Assembly (NCBI GenBank): GCA_036960175.1
Contig: JBALWH010000024.1
Coordinates: 1 to 64,000 of the forward strand
Direction of reading: 5' to 3'
Origin: Motiliproteus sp036960175
Lineage (GTDB): Bacteria; Pseudomonadota; Gammaproteobacteria; Pseudomonadales; Balneatricaceae
Length of the DNA stretch: 64,000 nucleotides
The translations under genes and the position numbers were made by a program. Below the pieces are notes generated by a model, which worked only from the letters and a program-made list of their open reading frames with translations, was not told where the DNA came from and did not search any database. Positions 27,338-35,911 of this stretch are shown here, one piece after another; within the stretch, counting starts at the first letter, position 1; each line of letters opens with the position of its first letter.

Positions 27338-27868
27338 ATGTCAACGGCTACGCTTGTTGCTATAGAGGTTTACCTGTTGGATATAAATCAAGAAGTTGAC
27401 CGACTCAGTCAGATTCCGATGTTTTCCAAGATGGAAACATCGAAGCTAAAATTATTGGCTTTTACCAGCAAGTTGATTGAGTATCAGAATGGAGAAACGC
27501 TCTTCCATATTGATGATCCGGCGGATAGTGTCTACTTGGTTATGCGGGGGAATGTCGAAATCCTGTTGGATTCCACTGACGGTGCCAGCGCCGCTATCGT
27601 TAGGGGTGAAAATTCTCTTATCGGTGAGATGGCGGTTATTTCCAAGCAAGGGCGTACTGCTTCTGTCAGGGCAAAAGGGGCTGCTACGGTCCTTAGAATC
27701 GAAGATGATGTGTTTTTGCAACTGCTTACCGTAAATCCTGATGTTGCCCTTGATGTTATGAGACAACTCAGCGACAAGCTCACAGAGGCCCACAAAACCA
27801 ACGAATTACTGCAACGTAAGGTGCAAGCAGCTCAAGGATGGGTAACGCCCGCCACAGAAACATCCTGA
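27338..27868 (+). CDS. Cyclic-nucleotide-binding domain protein
   Basis: 176 residues (about 163 from the alternative start). A single CRP-type cyclic-nucleotide-binding beta-roll (about 25-150) with the phosphate-binding cassette-like segment LIGEMAVISKQGRTASVRA. The E and R that contact cAMP in CRP appear conserved in GEMAV..RTAS. There is no helix-turn-helix domain, so it is a stand-alone sensor. The ATG at 27338 lacks a ribosome-binding site; a TTG at 27377 preceded by GAGG at 8 nt gives the usual DINQEVDRL N-terminus and may be the true start. A class III cyclase gene converges on it 71 bp away. Confidence 0.86.
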   Translation: MSTATLVAIEVYLLDINQEVDRLSQIPMFSKMETSKLKLLAFTSKLIEYQNGETLFHIDDPADSVYLVMRGNVEILLDSTDGASAAIVRGENSLIGEMAVISKQGRTASVRAKGAATVLRIEDDVFLQLLTVNPDVALDVMRQLSDKLTEAHKTNELLQRKVQAAQGWVTPATETS

Positions 27869-27939
27869 ATTTGATACTGAAAACTGTAGCGAATAATTCC
27901 GGTTATCTCTGTTACCTCGGCTGAACTAACCCGCTCTGG

Positions 27940-29286
27940 CTAATCGTACTCTGGCGTAAATACCAGGGTTTCATTACTACGGCCTTTTACGGTTGCTTTG
28001 CCTACTGCAGATAGTATAAACATGCTCTTCCGACAGGTTTCTGCAGTCGCCTTTGATATAAGAATTTCGGTATCGAACTCTTTATTCAGCTGTTCTAAGC
28101 GGGCAGCAAGGTTTACCACATCGCCGTGGACGGTATAGATCAGGCGATGTTCTGACCCCATAAAACCACCCACCACTTCGCCGGTATTGATGCCGATACG
28201 GTTTCGTAAAGAGATCTTCTGGTTGTCTTCTCCAAACGTTCGGCGTCTGAGCATTTTCTGTATATCAATGGCTGCCTTCACCGCACATTCAGAGGGGGTG
28301 AGGCCTTCGTGAGACTGATTAAAGCTGGCGAGTATTGCGTCACCCTGAAATTGATTAATGGTACCGCCATAGCTGTCTAACACTTCTTCTAAGGCCGTAA
28401 AATATTGGTTTAAGGTAGTTACAACTCGCTCCGGAGGGAGTTTCTCGCTAATGGTGGTAAAGGACACGATATCGGTAAACATTACTGCAGCATCATAGGT
28501 ATGGGCGTTACCTGCCAGGGGTTGCGCGTCGGAATTCTTAATATCAGTGACTACTTGCTCTGGTACAAAATGGGCGAGATCTGCTGCGACATTGGCTTCA
28601 GTAACTGCTTCGATTAGCAGCTTTCTTGCACGATAAACTGCAGCAGCAAGCACTGCACTGACAATGATTATAGAGGTGATCTTGTCAAATTCTGCCCCCA
28701 ACAAAATGCTGTTTGAAGTCAGGTATTGAACGTAATCTCGGGTGATCATCGAATCTGCTGGATCTGCATAGATGACATAAAGAATCATCAGTAACCAGCC
28801 GATTGCCGCACTAGCACCGGCAAAGAGGATAAACTTGACCTCAAAACGTAATGCTCGCATGGCGATAAAAATAAATACATACAACAGGGTTGGGGCCTTC
28901 AGATAGAAAGAAGCTGGTTGCATATATTGCAGATGAAAGCTCCACATCAACAAATAGATAAGTGCCATATCGATGATGATCGACATATAGGTAAACCAAT
29001 CGGGAGGAAGCCGCATATGGCTGTACGTGATGTGCACAACGGTAAACACGAAATAGGCGGCCAGAACCCAGGGTACCGGAGTGAAGTCCACATCTGCAGG
29101 GAATGTTTTTGGAGATAGGTTATATAGAGCGGAAAATGTTATGACTATGCCTAACTGAACCCAGCCGATTAGCTGTTCGCTTTTTGCTTGATGGCTATTA
29201 ATTTTGAGTACTACCCGTTCCGGCAGCATCGAGTGGTTTGTTGAGAATCGTGCTATATCCTTGAACATAGTGGCGATTATTACCAT
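27940..29286 (-). CDS. Membrane class III adenylate/guanylate cyclase
   Basis: 448 residues. Six hydrophobic segments (about 40-60, 72-90, 98-118, 132-148, 152-174, 203-220) precede a C-terminal class III cyclase domain (about 262-445). The metal aspartates D272 (FTDIVSFT) and D316 (QGDAIL) and the transition-state N392 and R396 (VNLAAR) are conserved. The purine-selecting lysine is Q312 (GGTINQFQGD) and its partner position is T385. The enzyme is thus probably active, but base preference is not predictable. The true start may be the ATG at 29268. It converges on the cyclic-nucleotide-binding protein gene. Confidence 0.9.
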   Translation of the reverse strand: MVIIATMFKDIARFSTNHSMLPERVVLKINSHQAKSEQLIGWVQLGIVITFSALYNLSPKTFPADVDFTPVPWVLAAYFVFTVVHITYSHMRLPPDWFTYMSIIIDMALIYLLMWSFHLQYMQPASFYLKAPTLLYVFIFIAMRALRFEVKFILFAGASAAIGWLLMILYVIYADPADSMITRDYVQYLTSNSILLGAEFDKITSIIIVSAVLAAAVYRARKLLIEAVTEANVAADLAHFVPEQVVTDIKNSDAQPLAGNAHTYDAAVMFTDIVSFTTISEKLPPERVVTTLNQYFTALEEVLDSYGGTINQFQGDAILASFNQSHEGLTPSECAVKAAIDIQKMLRRRTFGEDNQKISLRNRIGINTGEVVGGFMGSEHRLIYTVHGDVVNLAARLEQLNKEFDTEILISKATAETCRKSMFILSAVGKATVKGRSNETLVFTPEYD

Positions 29287-29474
29287 CTGGCTATTTAGCT
29301 ATATAGAGAACGGTCACTGTTATTCGTTACGGGTCAAGTGCCTAAACTTTTTTATCGAAAGCAGAAAACATCGAGCTATGGCTTTATCCTAGGCTATTGT
29401 TCTGTAGGGCGCAGCCCTATTTTCTACCGGTCGGATATGCTGTCAGCAACAGGCTGCGTGGATACCAGTTCACA

Positions 29475-30692
29475 ATGGATACGGATGATATGACCGAGTT
29501 TTCGATGCCGCAAAAGCTGGAAAACGCACGGGTGCTGATGTACAGCCATGATACCTTCGGGCTTGGCCATTTAAGGCGTTGCCGAGCATTAGCCCATTCG
29601 CTGGTAGGACAGTTTAAGGGGCTGTCGGTATTAATCCTGACCGGATCTCCCATCATTGGTCGATTCGATTTTAAGGCGAGGGTTGATTTTGTTCGTATTC
29701 CCGGTGTTATCAAATTACGAAACGGCGAATACACCTCCTTAGGGTTACATATCAATCTTGAGCATACCTTGGCGATGCGGGACTCGATTATTCTCCATAC
29801 GGCTGATATTTTTGACCCGGACCTGTTTATTGTCGACAAAGAACCTTTGGGCTTGAAAGGGGAGGTTGAATCGACGTTGAAAATGCTCAAGCGCAAGGGC
29901 AAACCGGTGGTGTTGGGGGTACGTGATGTGCTGGACGCACCGAGGTTTTTGCGTCCTGAGTGGGAAAGCAAAAATGCAGTGCCGGCGCTCAGTGAATACT
30001 ATGAGGAAATCTGGGTATATGGTGACGCAGCCATGGGTGACCCTTTGCTGGGGCTTGATATCCCCGCTGCGGTGCGCCGTCGTATGGTATACACCGGCTA
30101 CCTGCCGCGCAGCCGTCCTGCGGTAGCTGATTCGAAACACTTATCTGAAATACCTCGTCCTTATCTGTTGATAACCCCAGGCGGTGGTGGTGATGGCGTT
30201 GAAATGGTGGATTGGGTGCTGAGAGCCTATGAATCCAGTGCGGATATCCCCTGGCATGGGGTGTTTGTTGTCGGGCCGTTTATGGCAGCAGCTGATCAGC
30301 AGAACTTCCAGCAAAGGATCAACGCTCTGGATAACGCCACCTTTATCTCCTTTGAAAGTCAGATGGAGTCGTTAATGGAAGAGGCTGAGGCGGTTGTTGC
30401 CATGGGTGGATACAACACTTTTTGCGAGATTCTTTCGTTTAACAAACGCGCGCTGATTATACCCAGGACAACACCACGGGAAGAGCAATTGATTCGAGGC
30501 CTCCATGCCGCTGAACTGGGTCTGATAAAGCTCTTTGATCCACGTAAACGCGAAAGCGATGCTTGTATGGTTCGTGCCATTAAATCACTGGTTGACCAGG
30601 CCCCCCCCGCTGATCTGATGCCGGAGGGCTTTATGAGTGGACTGGAGGTCGTTAACCAGCGCTTTATCGATATCATTCGTACTTTCAATTAG
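29475..30692 (+). CDS. MurG-like (GT28/GT-B) glycosyltransferase, first paralogue
   Basis: About 405 residues from ATG 29475; the open frame extends to 29397. The GT-B fold is indicated by the N-terminal GLGHLRRCRALAHSL motif, like the G-x-G-H acceptor loop of MurG, a central ITPGGGGDG start of the second domain, and the C-terminal donor-binding motif MGGYNTFCEIL followed by PREEQ. It is predicted to transfer a nucleotide sugar in the cytosol; the substrate is unknown. It pairs with the next gene, which has the same motifs, and opens the glycan cluster at 29.4-38.5 kb. A 20-bp tandem duplication covers its stop codon. Confidence 0.85.
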   Translation: MDTDDMTEFSMPQKLENARVLMYSHDTFGLGHLRRCRALAHSLVGQFKGLSVLILTGSPIIGRFDFKARVDFVRIPGVIKLRNGEYTSLGLHINLEHTLAMRDSIILHTADIFDPDLFIVDKEPLGLKGEVESTLKMLKRKGKPVVLGVRDVLDAPRFLRPEWESKNAVPALSEYYEEIWVYGDAAMGDPLLGLDIPAAVRRRMVYTGYLPRSRPAVADSKHLSEIPRPYLLITPGGGGDGVEMVDWVLRAYESSADIPWHGVFVVGPFMAAADQQNFQQRINALDNATFISFESQMESLMEEAEAVVAMGGYNTFCEILSFNKRALIIPRTTPREEQLIRGLHAAELGLIKLFDPRKRESDACMVRAIKSLVDQAPPADLMPEGFMSGLEVVNQRFIDIIRTFN

Positions 30693-30713
30693 GGATTCGT
30701 ACTTTAATTAGGG
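30675..30713. repeat. Tandem duplication across a stop codon
   Basis: A 20-bp unit (30675-30694, beginning ATTCGTACTTT and ending TTAGGG) is followed at once by a 19-bp copy missing one C (30695-30713). It duplicates the last codons and TAG stop of the first glycosyltransferase gene. The protein end is unchanged because the first copy keeps the stop. Confidence 0.85.
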
Positions 30714-30741
30714 AGCTGGTTATCATAACTAGAGGATGGCA

Positions 30742-31974
30742 ATGAAAGCTGTAATGCCAAAAATCATGTTCTATGTCCAACATTTGTTGGGCATTGGGCA
30801 TATTAAGCGGGCTTCATTGTTGGTAAAGGCGTGGCGGGAATATGGGCTCGATGTTGTCGTGGTCTCTGGTGGTGAGCCGGTTCCTCAATTCGGTTTTGAC
30901 GGCGCCGAACTGCTACAGTTGACTCCCATCAAAGCCGCCGATGCAGGTTTTTCAGAACTCGTCGACAGCGATGGAGCAGGGTTGAGCGAGGAATTCAAAA
31001 GCAGGCGTCGTGATCAGTTGCTGCAGAGTTTTGACCGCATCCGTCCGGATATCCTGGTCCTGGAAAGCTACCCCTTTGGTCGCCGGCAACTTCGCTGGGA
31101 ATTGGATCCACTTCTGGAGACGGCAAAAAACCGTGATCCGGTACCGCTTATCGTTTCTTCGGTTCGCGATATCCTGCAGTCCCGCAAACCTGAACGAATC
31201 CGCGAGACGCTGGTTAAACTGGACCGCTATTTTGACCAGGTTATGGTGCATGGCGACAGCGACTTCATCCCCCTGTCGGAGAGTTTTCCGGCAGCTAGGG
31301 AGCTTGGGGATAAACTCTGCTATAGCGGTTACGTGACGGAACCGGTTGACCCTGACATATCGCCATCTGCTGATCAGGGTTCAGGATCATCGCTGGATGG
31401 CGAAAATGAAGTGATTGTTTCGGCGGGTGGTGGTGCGGTTGGGTTTAGTTTGATGCGAGCGGCCATCGAGGCTAAGGCGCAGTCATCGTTGTCTCAGTTG
31501 ACTTGGCGGTTTTTGCTGGGACCCAACGTTTCCGCTAATCATAGGTGGATGTTACAGCAGCAAGTTGATGCAAATACCCTTATCGAACCGATTAGAAGCG
31601 ACTTTCCTGCGTTATTAAGCCGTTGCCGGTTATCGATATCACAGGCGGGTTATAACACCGTGATGGATATCCTGCAGGCCCGCTGTGTGGCGGTCTTGGT
31701 TCCCTTTGAAGGCACGGCAGAAACGGAACAGATCAGCCGGACACGGCGATTACAGCAACTGGGGCTTTGTGCCATGCTGCAGGAATCACAGCTGGACGGA
31801 GTCCGACTGGCAAAGGCCATCGATAATGCCTTGGATTGCCTTCGTGACCGTGACCGTGACCGTGATGGTGAGCTTGCCGGTGGGATCAACTTGAATGGTG
31901 CGGCTAACTCAGCGCTATTGCTGGAGTCCTTATGGCGGCAACAGGGGCGGCAGCAGGGAGAAGGGGGTGTCTAA
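30742..31974 (+). CDS. MurG-like glycosyltransferase, second paralogue
   Basis: About 410 residues. It shares the architecture of the preceding gene: N-terminal GIGHIKRASLLVKAW, a linker domain boundary at VSAGGGAVG, and the C-terminal SQAGYNTVMDIL with EGTAETEQ. COG4671-type predicted glycosyltransferase; donor and acceptor are unknown. I choose the ATG at 30742, since AGAGG (30731-30735) is 6 nt before it but touches the ATG at 30736. A short hexanucleotide repeat encodes RDRDRDRD near residues 368-375. Its stop overlaps the GTG start of the deacetylase-like gene by 8 bp. Confidence 0.86.
   Translation: MKAVMPKIMFYVQHLLGIGHIKRASLLVKAWREYGLDVVVVSGGEPVPQFGFDGAELLQLTPIKAADAGFSELVDSDGAGLSEEFKSRRRDQLLQSFDRIRPDILVLESYPFGRRQLRWELDPLLETAKNRDPVPLIVSSVRDILQSRKPERIRETLVKLDRYFDQVMVHGDSDFIPLSESFPAARELGDKLCYSGYVTEPVDPDISPSADQGSGSSLDGENEVIVSAGGGAVGFSLMRAAIEAKAQSSLSQLTWRFLLGPNVSANHRWMLQQQVDANTLIEPIRSDFPALLSRCRLSISQAGYNTVMDILQARCVAVLVPFEGTAETEQISRTRRLQQLGLCAMLQESQLDGVRLAKAIDNALDCLRDRDRDRDGELAGGINLNGAANSALLLESLWRQQGRQQGEGGV
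31843..31866. repeat. Hexanucleotide repeat encoding (Arg-Asp)4
   Basis: Three exact copies of CGTGAC followed by CGTGAT, in frame, give RDRDRDRD in the second MurG-like glycosyltransferase. The array could expand or contract by slippage without changing frame. Confidence 0.8.
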
Positions 31975-32722
31975 TTGGCCTGCGTTGATACAGGAGCTAC
32001 GACTCTGGCAGCAGCAGGGTCTTGTGCCGACGTTATGGTGGCGCGACGATGATTGCCAACAGGATACTGCCGCACTGAGGCGCCTCAGTCAGCTAAGCCT
32101 GGACTATCAGATCCCTCTGCATCTGGCGGTGATCCCCAGGGGGGCTGATGCTAGCCTTAAATCTGTTTTTTTTGACAATCCCTGGCTGTTTGCACTTCAG
32201 CATGGATACAGCCATCGAAATCATGCGCCGAAGACGGAGCGTAAATGCGAACTGGGCGAGCATCGTCCACTGTCCGAAGTGGTCCACGAACTCCAGCAAG
32301 GGCGGGAATATTTAAACCTGTTGCTGGGTCAGCAGGTGTTTGTGCCGTTACTGGTTCCGCCGTGGAATCGAGTGACCGATACGCTGCTACCTCATCTTTC
32401 GGAAATCGGTTTGGTGGGTTTGTCGACATTGGGGCCGCGATTAGCCGAACGCTGTTATCAGCTGCCCCAGGTGAATGTTCATATCGATATCATTGACTGG
32501 AAAATACGCTCTTTTGCCGGTGATCAGAGGGTGTTGTCTCAACTACTGACACATCTTCAAGGACGTCGTGAAGGGCTGTTCGATGTAACAGAAGCCACCG
32601 GGTTAATGACTCATCATCTGGCCCATGATGAGCAGTGCTGGGAGTTTTGTCAGCGACTGTTTGAAGTGATGGCAGATTATGGTGGGCAGTGGCAGGAGCC
32701 GTCACAGCTGTTTCCAGAATAA
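31967..32722 (+). CDS. Polysaccharide-deacetylase-like (NodB fold) protein
   Basis: 251 residues from the GTG at 31967, which has GGGAGAAGGG just upstream and overlaps the previous gene by 8 bp; the open frame continues upstream to 31895 inside that gene. The NodB metal triad is visible: D27-D28-D29 in WWRDDD, and H79 and H83 in QHGYSH. PPWNR further on is like the family's motif 3. It would remove N- or O-acetyl groups from a sugar made by the adjacent transferases. There is no signal peptide, so the reaction would occur in the cytosol, unlike most secreted deacetylases. Confidence 0.84.
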   Translation: MSNWPALIQELRLWQQQGLVPTLWWRDDDCQQDTAALRRLSQLSLDYQIPLHLAVIPRGADASLKSVFFDNPWLFALQHGYSHRNHAPKTERKCELGEHRPLSEVVHELQQGREYLNLLLGQQVFVPLLVPPWNRVTDTLLPHLSEIGLVGLSTLGPRLAERCYQLPQVNVHIDIIDWKIRSFAGDQRVLSQLLTHLQGRREGLFDVTEATGLMTHHLAHDEQCWEFCQRLFEVMADYGGQWQEPSQLFPE

Positions 32723-32735
32723 TTTTCGTAGGTCG

Positions 32736-33332
32736 TTAACAGGGAACTTCCTGCAAGCTGATATTATGTTCCTCCAGTATTAAGCCACTATCGCCGTGCC
32801 ACTGGAACAGCAGTCCCCTGTGCCAGTCTACCTTTACCGGGCAGTCTGTTTTCATATCCCAGTCCAGGGCTTCACTGAGCAGGCTTCTGAGCACCCCTTT
32901 GTGACAGATAATGCCAATATCCGGTTGGCTCGGCAGCTGTGCCAGCCAGATCAGTAATCGCTCCCTGACCTGTCGGGGTGATTCTCCTCCCGGTGGCTGT
33001 AGATCCAGGCCTCTCGATTCCTGCTGTTGCATCGACCGGCCAAGGCGGATTCTGAGATCGGGCAGGCATTCGCCCTCCCATGCGCCCCAATCCATTTCCA
33101 GTAATGCCGTTTCCAGCTGGTAACGACTGATATTCAGTAGCTCGGCGCTCTGACGGGCTCTTTGCAATGGACTGCAATACCATTGCAGATGATTGAACCG
33201 GGATGGGATGGTCAGGTTTTCTAGGGCTTGTATGCCTTCTTCGGAAAGCGGAATATCCCGTCGACCCTGGAGCCGCTTTTGTTGGTTCCAAGCAGTGGCA
33301 CCGTGCCGAAGGGCAAAGATTCTCAGGCTCAT
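32736..33332 (-). CDS. Histidine phosphatase family protein (phosphoglycerate mutase-like)
   Basis: 198 residues. The catalytic RHG motif is R9-H10-G11 (ALRHGATAWN), E is in LLEMDWGAWEGE, and the second catalytic histidine is in ICHKGVLRSL. Relatives act on small phosphorylated metabolites, such as alpha-ribazole phosphate or sugar phosphates. Its start overlaps the stop of the GT4 gene by 4 bp (33329-33332), so it belongs to that minus-strand operon. A role in sugar-phosphate or nucleotide-sugar supply is inferred from position only. Confidence 0.88.
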   Translation of the reverse strand: MSLRIFALRHGATAWNQQKRLQGRRDIPLSEEGIQALENLTIPSRFNHLQWYCSPLQRARQSAELLNISRYQLETALLEMDWGAWEGECLPDLRIRLGRSMQQQESRGLDLQPPGGESPRQVRERLLIWLAQLPSQPDIGIICHKGVLRSLLSEALDWDMKTDCPVKVDWHRGLLFQWHGDSGLILEEHNISLQEVPC

Positions 33333-34459
33333 AGCAGAGGTTCCAATGATCGCCTTAATAGTCTGGCGGCACTGTCGAGGCTGTGACGCTTCAGCACATG
33401 CGATCGTGCCGCATTTCCCATTTCAGCTAGTCGGCTGGGGTTATCTAGCAGCAGGTCTAATTGGCGGGCAAATTGATGAGTGTCTCGGGGTGTGACCAGA
33501 ATGCCGCTGCGGTTCTGATCCAGGATGCTGGCAACCCCGCCTTCGTTACCGGCCAGCACCGCAGTTCCTGATAACTGAGCTTCGAGCATCGACAGGCCGA
33601 AGGCCTCATTGACAGCAGGCCACAGATACAGGTCACTGGCGGCAAGTAGCGGTTGTAACTGTTGAGCTGACATTTGCCCGAGAAAATGCACGCCTGACAG
33701 TGATGCGAAGAAGCCTTTTACCTGCTCACGGTTGACGCCGTCACCGATAATCAGTAATTGCCAATCCCTGCATTTGAGTTTGCTCAGTGCTTCTGCCAGC
33801 AATTGATAAGAGTGTGTTTTATCTCCCGGGCGCAGCATCGCCACGGTTATTAGCCAAGGCTGGTGGGGGGGTAGCTGCCAGCGTTCGGCCAGCACTGCCT
33901 TTTGGCTTTGTTCTGCGAATTGGAATTGCGCGGTGTCCAGAAACGGCGGCAGGTCGACAATGTTCAAATTGCTAAATCGGGCTTCCAGACAGGGCCGGTC
34001 AGTAGGGTTAAGACTTAAGCAAAGTCGGGCATGCTCAAGGGCGTCGACCGTGGATTGAAGTCCCAGTCCCCAGGGTCCGTCAATTTGTTTTGCTGCGTAG
34101 GAGGCTTCTGCCACCACGTAGGGGATATTCAGCGCAGAGGATACCCTGGGGCCGAGCCAGTCCGGTGCTTTATGGTAGAGATGATAGGTAAACCAGAGTT
34201 TCGGTCGCTCTGATTTCGGAAGCGCTTGATAGCGCCGGATCAGTCTATTCGCCCAGCGTTCCCCCAGTGCTTTAATACGCAGTTGGTACTGTAGATTGCC
34301 GTTGCCATCGCGACTGCGTAACCCTGCTGCTAGCTGAACCTTGAAGCCGGCCTGTTGCAGCGCCGACATCAGCAGTTGCGCCAGGTGACGATCTCCGGAT
34401 GGGTTGGGATGCCCCGGTGGTTTAAGGGGCGCATAAAATGCAACGGTTGTCGGTGCCAT
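33329..34459 (-). CDS. GT4-family glycosyltransferase
   Basis: 376 residues with the GT-B fold of family GT4. The donor-site motif NEAFGLSMLEAQLSG contains the E-x7-E pair, and the inter-domain segment WLITVAMLRPGDKTH is typical. It retains configuration when transferring sugar from a nucleotide donor, in the cytosol. It lies 6 bp downstream of the other GT4 gene and overlaps the phosphatase gene by 4 bp. The N-terminal HPNPSGDRHLAQLL resembles the acceptor loop of many GT4 enzymes. Confidence 0.9.
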   Translation of the reverse strand: MAPTTVAFYAPLKPPGHPNPSGDRHLAQLLMSALQQAGFKVQLAAGLRSRDGNGNLQYQLRIKALGERWANRLIRRYQALPKSERPKLWFTYHLYHKAPDWLGPRVSSALNIPYVVAEASYAAKQIDGPWGLGLQSTVDALEHARLCLSLNPTDRPCLEARFSNLNIVDLPPFLDTAQFQFAEQSQKAVLAERWQLPPHQPWLITVAMLRPGDKTHSYQLLAEALSKLKCRDWQLLIIGDGVNREQVKGFFASLSGVHFLGQMSAQQLQPLLAASDLYLWPAVNEAFGLSMLEAQLSGTAVLAGNEGGVASILDQNRSGILVTPRDTHQFARQLDLLLDNPSRLAEMGNAARSHVLKRHSLDSAARLLRRSLEPLL

Positions 34460-34465
34460 AGTTGG

Positions 34466-35716
34466 TTACCGCTTGTCTCGCTCAGGGCGCTGTGGCTGGA
34501 ACTTATCCATCAGTATATCAATGCCTCGGGAAACTGAAAATTGCTCCCTGACCCGTTGAAAGCCGGCCCCCGCCAGTTGTTGTCGTAATACAGGATCGGT
34601 GATCAGCTGCTGCAATGCTGCGGTTAGTTGCTGTTCATGTTGTTGCTCGACCAGCAGACCGGTCTCGCCATCCTCAATCAGCTCTGGTATGCCTGATATT
34701 CGTGTGGACAGGCAGCATAATTGCTGACTTTGAGCTTCCATCAACACATTGGGCAGTCCATCGCGATCACCGTTATCTACGATCTTACTGGCCAGCACGA
34801 ATAGGTCTGAGCGCCGGTAGTATTCGATCACCTGCTCCTGGGGAAGGGCGCCGAGCCATTCTATGCGATCATCGATGCCAAGGGTTTTTGCCTGTGCTTG
34901 CAGAGCTTGCAACAGTTCGCCACCGCCGATATGAGTAAAGTGCCAGCTCAGTTCCTTGGGAAGTGCCGCCAGGGCGTTGAGTAAATTGTCATAGCCCTTT
35001 TTAGGCACTGCACGACCCACGGAAATTAGCTCGACCGGAGTCTGTTGTTGGCCGTCGTTGGATTTATCTGACTGCTCCTGCGGGTGTTGATCAAAGCGTT
35101 CAAAATCAAGACCATGATAGACCAGTGTTACCTTTTCCGGGTTATCTGCCAGCTGCTTCAGGTATTGGCTATTGGCCGCTGTACAGGTTACCAGCCATTC
35201 CAGATCCTGCAGTTTCTCCTGTATTTCCCACTGGGGAATGGTCCAGATATCCTTGGCATGGGCTGAAGCTGACCAACTTATCCCTTTGATGATCGCTCCG
35301 TAGCGGGTCACAGAGGCCGGGGTGTGGATAAAGTGCGCATAGAGATGGCTGATAGTCGGTGGCAGCTCTGCTGCCAGCACCAGGGCCTGACCAAAGCGAC
35401 GGATACGGTTACGGCTGCAGTCTCTGCCCAGATCTTTCAACCACAGCCTGAGTGACTTGCCGAAACCGGGCAAAGTCATGCAATGACACAATCCCTTCAG
35501 TACCCGCAGCGGTTCCTGGTGCAGGTACTCCGGCAGGTAAACAACGCTGGCCTCGATTTCCCGGTGTATCGGGTGGGTATGGGGATCCGTGGGGTGGCGC
35601 AACGAGATCAGCGTGATATCAAGGCCCCGGCGCTCCAGTTGGCGAATTTCCTGGGCTATAAAGGTTTCAGACAAACGCGGGTAGCCTTTGAGTATCAGAG
35701 CAATGGAATTTGCCAA
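34466..35716 (-). CDS. GT4-family glycosyltransferase (WcaL/colanic-acid type)
   Basis: 416 residues. The N-terminal KGYPRLSETFIAQEI is the signature of colanic-acid-type transferases (WcaL/AmsK-like), and GLPNVLMEAQSQQLCC is the C-terminal donor-binding motif. ISVGRAVPKKGYDNL marks the start of the second Rossmann domain. First gene of a minus-strand operon with another GT4 enzyme and a histidine phosphatase. It is divergent from the ABC exporter gene across about 195 bp, so the two sides of the cluster may share a promoter region. Confidence 0.9.
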   Translation of the reverse strand: MANSIALILKGYPRLSETFIAQEIRQLERRGLDITLISLRHPTDPHTHPIHREIEASVVYLPEYLHQEPLRVLKGLCHCMTLPGFGKSLRLWLKDLGRDCSRNRIRRFGQALVLAAELPPTISHLYAHFIHTPASVTRYGAIIKGISWSASAHAKDIWTIPQWEIQEKLQDLEWLVTCTAANSQYLKQLADNPEKVTLVYHGLDFERFDQHPQEQSDKSNDGQQQTPVELISVGRAVPKKGYDNLLNALAALPKELSWHFTHIGGGELLQALQAQAKTLGIDDRIEWLGALPQEQVIEYYRRSDLFVLASKIVDNGDRDGLPNVLMEAQSQQLCCLSTRISGIPELIEDGETGLLVEQQHEQQLTAALQQLITDPVLRQQLAGAGFQRVREQFSVSRGIDILMDKFQPQRPERDKR

Positions 35717-35911
35717 AGCGGACTCCCGTCACAGCATGTTATCTATCGATAACCGTATGTAGATTATTGATAAAACTAGAAATATAGCACAGTGTTTAGC
35801 TATTAACCGGTCCTCTCAGGACCCTGCGTACAATCACGCGTTCCTGGTCTATGATAGAAGTTAGTGCGAATTGCGTCTGGAATCTCCCCGTTGCCGAGGA
35901 ACCGAGGCTTA

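Noticed and set aside
29475..35716. Standard O-antigen or capsule locus
   Set aside because: No polymerase, Wzx flippase, chain-length regulator or initiating transferase is present, and the transferases are split over two strands.
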